A stretch of DNA of 64,000 nucleotides from Mycolicibacillus parakoreensis (GCF_022370835.2 NZ_CP092365.1:3410001-3474000), one strand, 5' to 3'; positions 26,212-35,920 are shown, counted from the stretch's first letter. Program-made: numbers and translations. Notes: generated from the sequence alone by a model not told the origin.

Positions 26212-26919
26212 ATGGCCCGACCGCCCGCCTCCGACGCCGCGCCGTCGACCCCGCAACGCCTGGTGGCCCTGCTGCGCGCCACGGTGCCGCCGGTGCACCC
26301 GGCCGGCTACCCGTTCATCGGCGCCGGGCTGGTGCTCGCCGCCGCCGGACGCCGCCGCCGCGGTGTGCGCTCGGCGGGCCTGCTGGCCGCCGCGGCGTGC
26401 GCCGGCTTCTTCCGCCACCCCGACCGGGTGCCGCCCGGCGAGCCCGGCGCGGTCGTCGCCCCCGCCGACGGCACCGTCTGTGTGGTCGACACCGCCGCAC
26501 CGCCGGCCGAACTCGACCTCGGGGCGGCCCCGCTGCCGCGGGTGAGCATCTTTTTGTCGCTGTTCGACGCGCATGTGCAGCGCGCCCCGATCGGCGGGCG
26601 GGTGCGCACCGTCGCGCACCGGCCGGGCCGGTTCCACTCCGCGGAGCGGCCGGTGGCCAGCGACGACAACGAACGCACCGCCGTGGTGATCGACACCGCC
26701 GACGGCCGGACCGTGGTGGCGGTGCAGATCGCGGGGCTGTTGGCGCGGCGCATCGTCTGCGACCTGCACGCCGGTGACCGCGTCGACGTCGGCCAGACCT
26801 ACGGGCTGATCCGGTTCGGCTCCCGGCTGGACACCTACCTGCCGGCGGGCACCGCCGTGACGGTGCGGCCCGGCCAGCGCGCGGTCGCCGGCGAGACCCT
26901 GCTGGCCCGGTTGTCATGA
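26212..26919 (+). CDS. psd: Phosphatidylserine decarboxylase (archaeal/actinobacterial type)
   Basis: A 235-residue pyruvoyl enzyme turning phosphatidylserine into phosphatidylethanolamine at the membrane. Two hydrophobic stretches at about 25-68 precede the domain [25 protein letters not shown] and [19 protein letters not shown]. Self-processing is expected at Gly-Ser in [13 protein letters not shown] (about residue 203), giving the short alpha chain with the pyruvoyl group. Length equals the M. tuberculosis Psd (about 231). It overlaps pssA by ATGA; the two genes perform consecutive steps. Confidence 0.95.
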   Translation: MARPPASDAAPSTPQRLVALLRATVPPVHPAGYPFIGAGLVLAAAGRRRRGVRSAGLLAAAACAGFFRHPDRVPPGEPGAVVAPADGTVCVVDTAAPPAELDLGAAPLPRVSIFLSLFDAHVQRAPIGGRVRTVAHRPGRFHSAERPVASDDNERTAVVIDTADGRTVVAVQIAGLLARRIVCDLHAGDRVDVGQTYGLIRFGSRLDTYLPAGTAVTVRPGQRAVAGETLLARLS

Positions 26920-27761
26920 CCCGCACGCGCCGGGTGGTGGGCCTGCACATCCTGCCGAGCTCGATGACGGTGCTGGCGATCTGCGCCGGGCTGACCTCGA
27001 TCAAGTTCGCCCTCGATCACGAGACGCAGCTGGCGATGGCGATGATCGCCGCCGCGGCCATCCTCGACGGGCTCGACGGGCGGGTGGCCCGGCTGCTCGA
27101 CGCGTCGTCGCGGATGGGTGAGGAGATCGACTCGCTGGCCGACGCGGTCAACTTCGGGGTGGCCCCGGCGGTGGTGGTCTACGTGACGATGCTGGCGTCG
27201 TCGCCGGCCGGCTGGATCGCCGCGCTGCTGTACGCGGTCTGCATCGTGCTGCGGCTGGCGCGGTTCAACACCCTGCTCGACGAGACCGAGCTCCCGGCCT
27301 ACACCCGGGAGTACTTCGTCGGGATGCCCGCCCCGGCGGGGGCGATCGCGGTGATCGCCCCGCTCGCCGCCTTCATGCAGTTCCAGACCGGCTGGTGGAC
27401 CGCGGAGTGGTTCGTCTGCGCCTGGCTGGTGTTCTGCGCGGCCCTGGTGATCAGCCGCATCCCGATGCGCAAGATGCACGCGGTGTCGGTGCCGCCGCGG
27501 CTGGTCAGCCTGGTGCTGGCCGGGCTGACGATGGTCGCCGCCGCGGCGTTCCTGTTCCCCTACATCCTGATCCTGCTGCTCGTCGGCGCCTACCTGCTCC
27601 ACATCCCGTTCGGGGTGCGCAGCCACCGCTGGGTGGCCGCCCGCCCGGAGAACTGGGAGGACAAGCCCCGCGAGTGGCGCGCCGCCCGGCGGGCGATCCG
27701 GCGCGCCGGGCCCAACCGCCGGTCGATGACGCGGCTGGGGCTGCGGAAACCCGGCCGGTAG
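26916..27761 (+). CDS. pssA: CDP-diacylglycerol-serine O-phosphatidyltransferase
   Basis: A 281-residue membrane enzyme that makes phosphatidylserine from CDP-diacylglycerol and serine. The CDP-alcohol phosphotransferase motif DGxxAR-x8-G-x3-D-x3-D is seen in [20 protein letters not shown] followed by SLAD (about residues 52-75). Six or more hydrophobic helices follow. The C-terminal tail from about 232 is basic and cytoplasmic. Start ATG overlaps the psd stop by 4 nt. Confidence 0.95.
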   Translation: MTRTRRVVGLHILPSSMTVLAICAGLTSIKFALDHETQLAMAMIAAAAILDGLDGRVARLLDASSRMGEEIDSLADAVNFGVAPAVVVYVTMLASSPAGWIAALLYAVCIVLRLARFNTLLDETELPAYTREYFVGMPAPAGAIAVIAPLAAFMQFQTGWWTAEWFVCAWLVFCAALVISRIPMRKMHAVSVPPRLVSLVLAGLTMVAAAAFLFPYILILLLVGAYLLHIPFGVRSHRWVAARPENWEDKPREWRAARRAIRRAGPNRRSMTRLGLRKPGR

Positions 27762-27771
27762 GTCCACGGCG

Positions 27772-29916
27772 ATGACGTTGACGCTGACCGCCCGGCTGAA
27801 CACCGCCGCGGCCGACAACCGGCGCGGGGTGATCCGGCTGCACCCCGAGGCGCTGGCCGCGCTGGGCATCCGCGAGTGGGACGCGGTGTCGCTGACCGGC
27901 TCGCGCACCACCGCCGCGGTCGCCGGGCTGGCCGGCTCCGCCGACAACCCGGTCGCCCCGGGCATGGCGCTGCTCGACGACGTGACGCTGTCGAACGCCG
28001 GGCTGCGGGAGAACAGCCCCGTGGTGGTCGCCGCGGTCACCGTCTACGGGGCCCGCGCGATCAGCCTGGACGGCTCGGCGCTGGCCACCGAGGCGCTGTC
28101 GGCGGCCACGCTGCGCCACGCGCTGCTGGGCAAGGTGGTCACCGTCGGCGACGCGGTGTCGCTGCTGCCCCGCGATCTGGGGCCGGGCACCTCCACCTCG
28201 GCGGCGACCGCCGCGCTGGCCTCGGCGGTCGGCATCACCTGGACCTCGGAGCTGTTGACGGTCACCGCGACGGATCCGGCCGGGCCGGTCAGCGTGCAGC
28301 CCAACACCGCGGTCGGCTGGGCGCCGGGACCGCCCACCCCGGTGCCGGCCGCCCCCGAGCCGCCCGCCCTGGCAGTCGAGGACCTCAAGGGGGTCGGGCC
28401 GCAGGCCGAGAAGCTCACCGAGTGGCTGAAGCTGGCCCTCGACGAGCCGCAGCTGCTGGCCAGCCTCGGCGCCGACCCGCAGCTCGGCGTGCTGGTGTCC
28501 GGGCCGCCGGGGGTGGGCAAATCCACCCTGGTGCGCGCGGTGGCCGCCGGCCGGCGGCTGATCGAACGCGACGGCCCCGAGCTGGGCGCGCTGGCCGCCG
28601 ACGACCGCCTGGCGGCGGTGACCGGCGCGGTCGCCGAGCTGCGCACCGGCGGCGGGGTGCTGATGATCACCGACATCGACGCGCTGCTGCCCGAGACCGC
28701 CGAACCGGTGGCCACCCCGATCCTGGCCGCGCTGCGCGAGGCGATGAGCATCGACGGCGCGGCGTTCATCGCGACCTCCGCGCTGCCCGACCGTCTCGAC
28801 GCCCGGCTGCGCGGCCCGCAGTTGTGCGACCGCGAACTGGCGCTGAGCCTGCCCGACGCCGCCCTGCGCCGGTCGCTGCTGGAGACGCTGGTCCGCGGTG
28901 TGCCCGCCGAGGGACTCGACCTGGAGGCGATCGCGGCGCGCACCCCGGGCTTCGTGGCCGCCGACCTCGCGGCGCTGGTGCGTGAGGCGGCGCTGCGCGC
29001 CGCCTCGCGGGCCAGCGGCGAGCACCGCCCGCCGCGGCTGCTCCACGACGACCTGGCCGGCGCGCTCACGGTGATCCGGCCGTTGTCGCGGTCGGCGGCC
29101 ACCGAGGTGCCGATCGGCACCCTGACCCTCGACGACGTCGGCGACATGGCCGCCACCCGCCAGGCGCTCACCGAGGCGGTGCTCTGGCCGCTGCGCCACC
29201 CCGACACGTTCACCCGCCTCGGGGTGGAGCCACCGCGCGGGGTGCTGCTCTACGGCCCGCCCGGCTGCGGCAAGACGTTCGTGGTGCGCGCGCTGGCCAG
29301 CTCGGGGCGGCTCAGCGTGCACGCGGTCAAGGGCCCGGAGCTGATGGACAAGTGGGTGGGCAGCTCGGAGAAGGCGGTGCGCGACCTGTTCCGCCGGGCC
29401 CGCGACTCCGCGCCGTCGCTGGTGTTCCTCGACGAGATCGACGCGTTGGCGCCGCGGCGCGGCCAGAGTGTGGACTCCGGGGTCGCCGACCGGGTGGTGG
29501 CCGCGCTGCTCACCGAACTCGACGGCATCGACCCGCTGCGCGACGTGGTGGTGCTCGGCGCCACCAACCGCCCGGACCTGATCGACCCGGCGCTGCTGCG
29601 GCCCGGCCGGCTGGGCAAGCTGATCTTCGTCGAGCCCCCCGACGCGCAGGCCCGCGCACAGATCCTGCACACCGCGGCGCGCAGCGTGCCGCTGCACGAC
29701 GACGTCGACCTCGACGCGCTGGCCGCGGCGTTGGACGGCTACAGCGCCGCGGACTGCGTGGCGCTGCTGCGCGAGGCGGCGCTGACCGCGATGCGCCGCA
29801 GCCTCGACGCCGCCGACGTCACCGCCGCCGACCTGGCCACCGCCCGCGACGCGGTGCGTCCCTCCTTGGACCCCGCCGCGGTGGCGGCGCTGCGCGCGTT
29901 CGCCGCCGGCCGCTGA
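27772..29916 (+). CDS. CDC48/p97-like double AAA ATPase
   Basis: A 714-residue hexameric-type unfoldase. An N-terminal double-psi-barrel-like region (NRRGVIRLHPEALAALGIREWDAVSL) is followed by AAA domain 1 (Walker A GPPGVGKSTL, about residue 243) and AAA domain 2 (Walker A YGPPGCGKTF, about 493; Walker B LVFLDEIDALAPRRG; second-region Arg near RPGRLGKL). In domain 1 Walker B reads MITDIDALLP, where the usual DE is DI, so domain 1 probably binds but hydrolyses ATP poorly. M. tuberculosis Rv0435c has the same place. It is 10 bp after pssA. Confidence 0.92.
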   Translation: MTLTLTARLNTAAADNRRGVIRLHPEALAALGIREWDAVSLTGSRTTAAVAGLAGSADNPVAPGMALLDDVTLSNAGLRENSPVVVAAVTVYGARAISLDGSALATEALSAATLRHALLGKVVTVGDAVSLLPRDLGPGTSTSAATAALASAVGITWTSELLTVTATDPAGPVSVQPNTAVGWAPGPPTPVPAAPEPPALAVEDLKGVGPQAEKLTEWLKLALDEPQLLASLGADPQLGVLVSGPPGVGKSTLVRAVAAGRRLIERDGPELGALAADDRLAAVTGAVAELRTGGGVLMITDIDALLPETAEPVATPILAALREAMSIDGAAFIATSALPDRLDARLRGPQLCDRELALSLPDAALRRSLLETLVRGVPAEGLDLEAIAARTPGFVAADLAALVREAALRAASRASGEHRPPRLLHDDLAGALTVIRPLSRSAATEVPIGTLTLDDVGDMAATRQALTEAVLWPLRHPDTFTRLGVEPPRGVLLYGPPGCGKTFVVRALASSGRLSVHAVKGPELMDKWVGSSEKAVRDLFRRARDSAPSLVFLDEIDALAPRRGQSVDSGVADRVVAALLTELDGIDPLRDVVVLGATNRPDLIDPALLRPGRLGKLIFVEPPDAQARAQILHTAARSVPLHDDVDLDALAAALDGYSAADCVALLREAALTAMRRSLDAADVTAADLATARDAVRPSLDPAAVAALRAFAAGR

Positions 29917-29939
29917 GCGGGCGCCGGCCGCGAGCCCGC

Positions 29940-29994
29940 CCCCGCAGGCGCCCCGCAGGCGCCCCGCAGGCGCCCCGCAAGCGCCCCGCAAGTG
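29940..29994. repeat. Five tandem 11-bp repeats
   Basis: CCCCGCAGGCG occurs three times, followed by CCCCGCAAGCG and CCCCGCAAGTG, without spacers, 24 bp past the ATPase stop. The gradual change at one end suggests slippage. Confidence 0.85.
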
Positions 29995-29999
29995 AGCCC

Positions 30000-30052
30000 A
30001 AACTCACGTTTGCGTGCGGTGCGCGCGCATTTGCGCACGAAAACGTGAGTTT
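30000..30052. repeat. Inverted repeat between the ATPase gene and the mrp operon
   Basis: AAACTCACGTTT (30000-30011) and AAACGTGAGTTT (30041-30052) are exact inverted copies with a 29-nt GC-rich loop that can pair further. It is a likely terminator for the psd-pssA-ATPase unit. Similar in build, but not identical, to the repeats at 62.4 and 63.5 kb. Confidence 0.65.
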
Positions 30053-30112
30053 CGACGCGCAGCGGGGCCCGCGGCCGCGCACGCGGGTCGAATCCGCGCC
30101 ACCGCGACTCGG

Positions 30113-30118
30113 TAAACT
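30113..30118 (+). promoter_or_regulatory. Possible -10 of the mrp operon
   Basis: TAAACT fits TANNNT and would give a ~100-nt leader. The leader contains TGACCCCTGACGACCCCTGACG-like short repeats and ends with GGAG before ATG 30228. Weak evidence. Confidence 0.3.
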
Positions 30119-30227
30119 GACCGGTGACCCCTGACGACCCCTGACGACTCCATAGCGACCTAGGTGACCCCGCCCGCGGGCTGGCCTTGCGTTTTTGTCC
30201 GCTCAACGCAGACCACACCGGAGTGTG

Positions 30228-33104
30228 ATGCTCGCGATACTGCTCGCCCACGCAGTGGCCGCGGCGGCGGCTCCCCTGCTGCTGCGCCGCTGGGGCCGGT
30301 CGATGTTCTACCTGTTGGCGCTGGTGCCGGCCGGCTCGCTGGTGTGGGTGTGCACCCACTGGCCCACCGACACCGACCAGCGGGTGAGCGTGTCGTGGGT
30401 GCCGGGGCTGTCGATGGACATCGCGCTGCGCTTCGACTCGCTGGCCGCGTTCATGAGCGTGCTGGTGCTCGGCGTCGGCGCGTTGGTGCTCTGCTACTGC
30501 GCCGAGTACTTCCGGCCCACCCAGGGCCATCGCCCCGACCGGCGCAAACCCGGTTTCGCCGCCAAGATGGTGGCGTTCGCCGGCGCCATGTTCGGGCTGA
30601 TGGTCGCCGACAACCTGCTGGTGCTCTACGTGTTCTGGGAGCTGACCACGGTGTTGTCGTTCCTGTTGATCGGCCACTACGCCGACCGGGCGGTGAGCCG
30701 GCGTGCGGCCATCCAGGCGGTGCTGGTCACCACGTTCGGCGGGCTGGCGATGCTCGGCGGGATCATCATGCTCGGCGAGAGCGCGGGCAGCTACCTGCTC
30801 TCGACGTTGGTGGACGACCCGGCCCGGGTGCCCGGCGGCGCGGTCGGCACGGTCGGGCTGCTGCTGGTGCTGGTGGGCGCGTTGAGCAAGTCGGCGATCC
30901 TGCCGCTGCACTTCTGGCTGCCCGGCGCGATGGCCGCGCCCGCCCCGGTCAGCGCCTACCTGCACGCCGCGGCGATGGTGCAGGCCGGGGTGTACCTGGT
31001 GGCGCGGATGGCCCCCGGGTTCGCCGACGCCCCCGGCTGGCGGCCGATGGTGGTCGGCCTGGGGCTGGCCACCATGCTCGCCGGCGGCTGGCGGGCGGTG
31101 CGCGAATACGACCTCAAGCTGCTGCTGGCGTTCAGCACCGTCAGCCAGCTGGGCTTCATGGTGGCGCTGGTCGGGGTCGGCACCGCCGACCTGATGCTCG
31201 CCGGGCTGGCGGTGGTGGCCGCGCACGCCGCCGCCAAGGCGACGCTGTTCATGGTCGTCGGCATCATCGACCACGCCACCGGCACCCGTGACGTGCGCCG
31301 GCTGGCCGGGCTGGGCCGCCGCGCCCCCGCGCTGGCGCTGATCGCGACGGCCGCGGCGGCCAGCATGGCCGCGGCGCCGCCGTTCCTGGGGTTCGTCGCC
31401 AAGGAGGCGGCGTTCACCGCACTCGACGAATCCGGGACGCTCACCGGGTGGTTCATGCTCATCGCCGTGGTCATCGGGGCGGTGTTCACGATCATCTACA
31501 GCCTGCGGTTCCTCTGGGGCGGGTTCGCCGCCAAGGGCCGCAGCGCCCCGAGCCGCGCGGTCGCCGAGGCGCACCGGCCCAGCGTCTGGTTCTACCCCGC
31601 CCCGACGCTGCTGGCCGGGCTCGGGCTGGTGCTGGGCCTGCACCCGTCGCGCCTCGACACGGTGCTGCGCGGCTACAGCAGCACCCTCGGCGACGGCGAC
31701 TACCACCTGGCGCTGTGGCACGGGCCGAGCACCGCGCTGACCCTGTCGGCGCTGGCGCTGATGGCCGGCACGATGGTGTTCGCCACCCGCGGCCCGCTGC
31801 AGCTGACCCGGCTGCGCCGGCTGCCGCTGGGCAACGCCGACCGGGTCTACAACGGGGTGCTGGGCGGCCTCGACGTGCTGGCGGTGCGGGTGGCCGGGCT
31901 GATCCAGCGCGGCTCGCTGCCCGGCAACCAGGCGGTCATCCTGGCGACGTTCGTGACGGTGCCGCTGGCCGCCCTGGCGCTGGGGGCCCGCCCGACGCCG
32001 TCGCTGCAGTGGTGGGATTCGCCGCTGCAGCTGACCCTGGCGGTGCTGATCATCGCCGCCGCGCTGGGCGCCGCGGTGACCCGCAACCGGCTGGCCGGGG
32101 TGCTGATGGTGGGGGTCACCGGCTACGGCTGCGGGACGGTGTTCGTCTTCCACGGCGCCCCCGACCTGGCGTTGACCCAGTTCCTCGTCGAGACGATGAC
32201 GCTGGTGATCTTCGTGCTGGTGCTGCGCGCGCTGCCGGCCAGCACCGAGCGGGCCACCATGGTGCACCGCCGCGGCCCGCGCGCCGCGTTGGCGGTCGCG
32301 GTGGGCGTGGCGGTGGCGGTGCTGGCGGCGTTCGCGATGGCCGCCCACGACGGCGCCGGGGTGGCGATGCTGCTGCCGGAGGCCGCCTACACCCGCGGGC
32401 ACGGCTCCAACACCGTCAACGTGCTGCTGGTCGACATCCGCGCCTGGGACACCCTCGGGGAGATCTCGGTGCTTCTGGTCGCGGCCACCGGGGTCGCCTC
32501 GCTGGTCTTCCGGCACCGCCGGTTCGGGGTGGCGCCGCGGGTGCCGACCACCGCCGCGCAGTTCGCCGAACCCACCGTCTACAGCCCCGCGATCGGGTCC
32601 ACCACCTGGCTGCGCGGCAGCGGCTACCGCGACCCGCGGGAGCGCTCCCTGGTGCTGGAGGTCACCACCCGGATCATCTTCCCGCTGATCATGGTGGTGT
32701 CGGTGTACTTCTTCTTCGGCGGGCACAACACCCCCGGCGGCGGGTTCGCCGGCGGGCTGATCGCCGGGCTGGCGTTGACGCTGCGCTACCTGGCCGGCGG
32801 CCACTACGAACTCGGGGAGGCGCTGCCGCTGGACCCGGGCAAGGTGCTGGGGGTGGGCCTGACCCTGGTGGGCGGCACCGCCGTGGCCTCCCTGGCGTTC
32901 GGCGCGCCGGCGCTGTCCTCGGCGGTGCTCAGCGTCACCGTGCCGGTGCTCGGCGAGATCACCCTGGTCACCGCGCTCTTCTTCGACCTGGGGGTGTATC
33001 TGGTGGTCGTCGGGCTGGTTCTCGACGTGTTGCGCAGCCTCGGGGCGCGCCTCGACGACGAGGTGCCCGCCGCGGTGGCCGGACCGTTGGTGGGCACCCG
33101 ATGA
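30228..33104 (+). CDS. mrpA: Na+/H+ antiporter subunit A fused to subunit B (MrpA/MnhA-MrpB)
   Basis: A 958-residue integral membrane protein, the large subunit of the multi-subunit Mrp antiporter. It is homologous to NuoL of complex I, with about 20 helices. Landmarks are YVFWELTTVLSFLLIGHY, the transport-site region KSAILPLHFWLPGAMAAPAP, and FSTVSQLGF. The last ~170 residues (RDPRERSLVLEVTTRIIFPL, GGHNTPGGGFAGGLIAGLAL) are the MnhB domain, which explains why no separate mrpB gene follows. GGAG lies 4 nt before ATG 30228. It leads a six-gene operon. Confidence 0.95.
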   Translation: MLAILLAHAVAAAAAPLLLRRWGRSMFYLLALVPAGSLVWVCTHWPTDTDQRVSVSWVPGLSMDIALRFDSLAAFMSVLVLGVGALVLCYCAEYFRPTQGHRPDRRKPGFAAKMVAFAGAMFGLMVADNLLVLYVFWELTTVLSFLLIGHYADRAVSRRAAIQAVLVTTFGGLAMLGGIIMLGESAGSYLLSTLVDDPARVPGGAVGTVGLLLVLVGALSKSAILPLHFWLPGAMAAPAPVSAYLHAAAMVQAGVYLVARMAPGFADAPGWRPMVVGLGLATMLAGGWRAVREYDLKLLLAFSTVSQLGFMVALVGVGTADLMLAGLAVVAAHAAAKATLFMVVGIIDHATGTRDVRRLAGLGRRAPALALIATAAAASMAAAPPFLGFVAKEAAFTALDESGTLTGWFMLIAVVIGAVFTIIYSLRFLWGGFAAKGRSAPSRAVAEAHRPSVWFYPAPTLLAGLGLVLGLHPSRLDTVLRGYSSTLGDGDYHLALWHGPSTALTLSALALMAGTMVFATRGPLQLTRLRRLPLGNADRVYNGVLGGLDVLAVRVAGLIQRGSLPGNQAVILATFVTVPLAALALGARPTPSLQWWDSPLQLTLAVLIIAAALGAAVTRNRLAGVLMVGVTGYGCGTVFVFHGAPDLALTQFLVETMTLVIFVLVLRALPASTERATMVHRRGPRAALAVAVGVAVAVLAAFAMAAHDGAGVAMLLPEAAYTRGHGSNTVNVLLVDIRAWDTLGEISVLLVAATGVASLVFRHRRFGVAPRVPTTAAQFAEPTVYSPAIGSTTWLRGSGYRDPRERSLVLEVTTRIIFPLIMVVSVYFFFGGHNTPGGGFAGGLIAGLALTLRYLAGGHYELGEALPLDPGKVLGVGLTLVGGTAVASLAFGAPALSSAVLSVTVPVLGEITLVTALFFDLGVYLVVVGLVLDVLRSLGARLDDEVPAAVAGPLVGTR

Positions 33105-33550
33105 GCGCTCAGTTCTTCCCGCTGCTCACGATCGCGGTGCTCATCGCCTGCGGGGTGTTTCTGCTGCTCGAACGCGCCCTGACCCGGATGCTGCTGGGGG
33201 TGTTGCTCATCAGCAACGCGGTGAACCTGTTGATCATCCACGGCTCCGGGCGGGCCGGCAATCCCCCGGTGCAAGACAGCAGCGCCGGCAAGGAGACCGC
33301 CGCCGACCCGCTGGCGCAGGCGATGGTGCTCACCGCGATCGTCATCACGATGGGGGTGGCCGCGTTCATCCTGGCGCTGACCTACCGGTCGTTCCGGTTG
33401 ACCACCGCCGACCGGGTCGGCGACGACCCGGAGGCCACCCGCGTCTCCCAGCTCTCCGACGAGGAGGCCATCGCCGCCGAGGACGACGAGGGCGGCACCG
33501 TCGACCCCACCGAGCTCGACGCGGTCGTCGAATCCGGGGAGCCGTCATGA
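33101..33550 (+). CDS. mrpC: Na+/H+ antiporter subunit C (MrpC/MnhC)
   Basis: A 149-residue NuoK-like subunit with three membrane helices. The conserved region LIACGVFLLLERALTRMLLGVLL plus SNAVNLLIIHGS is followed by PLAQAMVLTAIVITMGVAAF. The C-terminal ~35 residues are an acidic extension (SDEEAIAAEDDEGG) not found in the short Bacillus form (about 113 residues). Starts at the ATGA that ends mrpA. Confidence 0.95.
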   Translation: MSAQFFPLLTIAVLIACGVFLLLERALTRMLLGVLLISNAVNLLIIHGSGRAGNPPVQDSSAGKETAADPLAQAMVLTAIVITMGVAAFILALTYRSFRLTTADRVGDDPEATRVSQLSDEEAIAAEDDEGGTVDPTELDAVVESGEPS

Positions 33551-35145
33551 CGCTGGCGACCGCCTTGATCCCGCTGCCGGTGCTGCTGCCCACCCTGGGG
33601 GCCGCGGCCACCCTGGTGTGCGGCCCGCGGGCGCGGGTGCAGCGCGCGATCACCCTCACCGTGCTCACCGCGGTCACCGCGATCGGCGCCACGCTGGTGT
33701 ATCTGGCCGACCGCGACGGCACCCTGGCGGTGGCGATCGGCGGCTGGGACGCCACCGCCGCCGGGCTGGGCCCGCTGGGCATCACCCTGGTGGTCGACCG
33801 GTTCTCGGCGCTGATGCTGGTCGTCTCGGCGGTGGTGCTGCTGTCGGTGATGGTCTACGCGATCGGACAGGGCATCCGCGACGGCGACAACCGCCAACCG
33901 ATCTCGATTTTTCTGCCCACCTACCTGTCGCTGACCGCCGGGGTGTGCATGGCGTTCCTCGCCGGCGACCTGTTCAACCTGTTCGTCGGCTTCGAGGTGC
34001 TGCTCACCGCCAGCTACGTGCTGTTGACCATCGGCGCCAGCGCCGACCGGGTGCGCGCCGGGATCGGGTACGTGATGGTCTCGATGGTCTCGTCGCTGAT
34101 CTTCCTGATCGGGATCGCGCTGGTCTACGCCGCGACCGGCACGCTGAACCTCGCCGAGCTGGCCACCCGCACCGGCGAGTTGAGCACCGGGATCCGCACC
34201 GCGATCTTCGCGGTGCTGCTGGTCGCGTTCGGGATCAAGGCGGCGGTGTTCCCGATGTCGGCGTGGCTGCCCGACGCCTACCCCACCGCCCCGGCGCCGA
34301 TCACCGCGGTGTTCGCCGGGATCCTCACCAAGGTCGGGGTGTATGCGATCATCCGCGCCGACACGCTGCTGTTCCCCGGCGGCGGACTCAACCCGGTGCT
34401 GCTGGTGGCGGCGCTGTCGACCATGCTGGTCGGCATCCTCGGGGCGATCGCCCAGAGCGACATCAAGCGGCTGCTGTCGTTCACCCTGGTCAGCCACATC
34501 GGGTTTCTGGTGTTCGGGGTGGCGGTGACCACCGCGATCGGCACCGCCGGCGCGATCTACTACATGGTCCACCACATCGTGGTGATGACCACGCTGTTCC
34601 TGGCGGCCGGGCTGATCGAACGCCAGGGTGGGGCCTCCACCGTGGCACGCCTCGGCGGGCTGGCCGCCAACCCGATGCTGGCGTTTTTGTTCCTGGTCCC
34701 GGCGCTGAACTTCGGGGGGATCCCGCCGTTGTCCGGGTTCATCGGCAAGGTGGCGCTGGTGCAGGCCGGCGTCGTCGACGGATCGGTGCTGTCCTGGCTG
34801 CTGGTGGCCGGGATGCTCGCCACCAGCCTGCTGACCCTGCTGGTGATGGTGCGGGTGTGGAGCCGGGTGTTCTGGCGCCCCCGCGTCGACGCCCCGGAGG
34901 CGCTGGCCGCGGCCGCCCCGAGTGTGCTGCTGGTCAACACCGAGGAGATCGCCTACGCCGACCGCGACGACGTCGGGCGGATGCCGCGGTCCATGGTGGC
35001 CGCGACCCTGGCGCTGATCGCGGTGGCCCTGGGGCTGACCGTGGCCGCCGGGCCGGTCTTCGGCTACACCCAGCGCGCCGCCGACGAGATCCTCGATCGG
35101 GGGCCCTACCTGTCGACGGTGCTGGCCCCGGAGCGCGGCTCATGA
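33547..35145 (+). CDS. mrpD: Na+/H+ antiporter subunit D (MrpD/MnhD)
   Basis: A 532-residue NuoN/NuoM-like proton-translocating subunit with about 14 helices. The buried-charge segment GIKAAVFPMSAWLPDAYPTA is typical, as is LFNLFVGFEVLLTASYVLL with the functional Glu, and RLLSFTLVSHIGF. The cytoplasmic loop EALAAAAPSVLLVNTEEIAYA is an insertion of unknown role. It overlaps mrpC and mrpE by ATGA. Confidence 0.96.
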   Translation: MTLATALIPLPVLLPTLGAAATLVCGPRARVQRAITLTVLTAVTAIGATLVYLADRDGTLAVAIGGWDATAAGLGPLGITLVVDRFSALMLVVSAVVLLSVMVYAIGQGIRDGDNRQPISIFLPTYLSLTAGVCMAFLAGDLFNLFVGFEVLLTASYVLLTIGASADRVRAGIGYVMVSMVSSLIFLIGIALVYAATGTLNLAELATRTGELSTGIRTAIFAVLLVAFGIKAAVFPMSAWLPDAYPTAPAPITAVFAGILTKVGVYAIIRADTLLFPGGGLNPVLLVAALSTMLVGILGAIAQSDIKRLLSFTLVSHIGFLVFGVAVTTAIGTAGAIYYMVHHIVVMTTLFLAAGLIERQGGASTVARLGGLAANPMLAFLFLVPALNFGGIPPLSGFIGKVALVQAGVVDGSVLSWLLVAGMLATSLLTLLVMVRVWSRVFWRPRVDAPEALAAAAPSVLLVNTEEIAYADRDDVGRMPRSMVAATLALIAVALGLTVAAGPVFGYTQRAADEILDRGPYLSTVLAPERGS

Positions 35146-35654
35146 GGACCGCCGGGCTGCGGGTGCTGACCGTCCTGGCGCTGGCGGTGGTGTGGCTGCT
35201 GCTGTGGGGCCGGATCACTCCGGCCAACATCGCCGGCGGGCTGGCGGTGGCGGTGGGGGTGCTGGTGCTGCTGCCGTTGCCGCGGGTACCGGTGCAGGGG
35301 CTGCTGCACCCGCTGGCGCTGCTGCGGCTGACGCTGCGGGTCGGCTGGTATCTGGTGCTGTCGAGTCTGCACCTGGCGTGGTTGGCGGTCCGGCCGGGCC
35401 CGCCGCCGCGCAACGGGGTGCTGCAGGTGCAGTCCCGGCTCAAATCGGATCTGGTGCTGGTGCTGGCCGGCAACATCACCACGATGATCCCCGGCTCGAT
35501 CCTGCTGGAGATCGACCAGGTCAACCGGATCCTGTACTACCACGTGCTCGACGTCGGATCGGCGCGCTCGGTGGCCCAGTTCCGCCGGCAGGTCGCCGAG
35601 TTGGAGAGGTTGTTGGTGAACGCGTTCGAACGCGACTGCGAGTGGTTGCCATGA
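35142..35654 (+). CDS. mrpE: Na+/H+ antiporter subunit E (MrpE/MnhE)
   Basis: A 170-residue subunit with two or three N-terminal helices (LRVLTVLALAVVWLLLWG onwards) and the conserved MnhE core LKSDLVLVLAGNITTMIPGS and EIDQVNRILYYHVLDV. It is needed for assembly of the complex in other bacteria. Start by ATGA overlap with mrpD. Confidence 0.95.
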   Translation: MRTAGLRVLTVLALAVVWLLLWGRITPANIAGGLAVAVGVLVLLPLPRVPVQGLLHPLALLRLTLRVGWYLVLSSLHLAWLAVRPGPPPRNGVLQVQSRLKSDLVLVLAGNITTMIPGSILLEIDQVNRILYYHVLDVGSARSVAQFRRQVAELERLLVNAFERDCEWLP

Positions 35655-35920
35655 GCCCCATCTGGATCGCCGCCGGCATCGTGTTGGGGGTGGCCGCGAT
35701 ACTGACCGCGTGCCGGCTGCTCATCGGCCCCAGCACCTTGGATCGGCTGGTCGCGGTGGACTCGCTGCTGGCGATGGCGATGTGCGGGATCGGCACCTGG
35801 GCGGCGGCCAGCGGCGACACCACCGTCACCTACAGCCTGGCCGCGCTGTCGCTGATCAGCTTCATCGGCTCGGTCTCGGTCGCCCGGTTCCGTGTCCCCG
35901 ACACCCGGGAGCGCCGATGA
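35651..35920 (+). CDS. mrpF: Na+/H+ antiporter subunit F (MrpF/MnhF)
   Basis: An 89-residue protein with three helices. RLLIGPSTLDRLVAVDSLLA contains the conserved GPT/S-xxDRxxAxD motif with an Asp thought to take part in ion transfer. ATGA overlap on both sides. Confidence 0.95.
   Translation: MSPIWIAAGIVLGVAAILTACRLLIGPSTLDRLVAVDSLLAMAMCGIGTWAAASGDTTVTYSLAALSLISFIGSVSVARFRVPDTRERR

Noticed and set aside
29940..29994. Short direct repeats that might suggest a CRISPR array
   Set aside because: Units are 11 bp, back to back, without spacers; no cas genes nearby.
29739..32804. 1021-codon minus-strand frame opposite mrpA
   Set aside because: Composition is Gln/Arg/His/Gly-rich noise typical of antisense to GC3-rich membrane genes; mrpA is certain.
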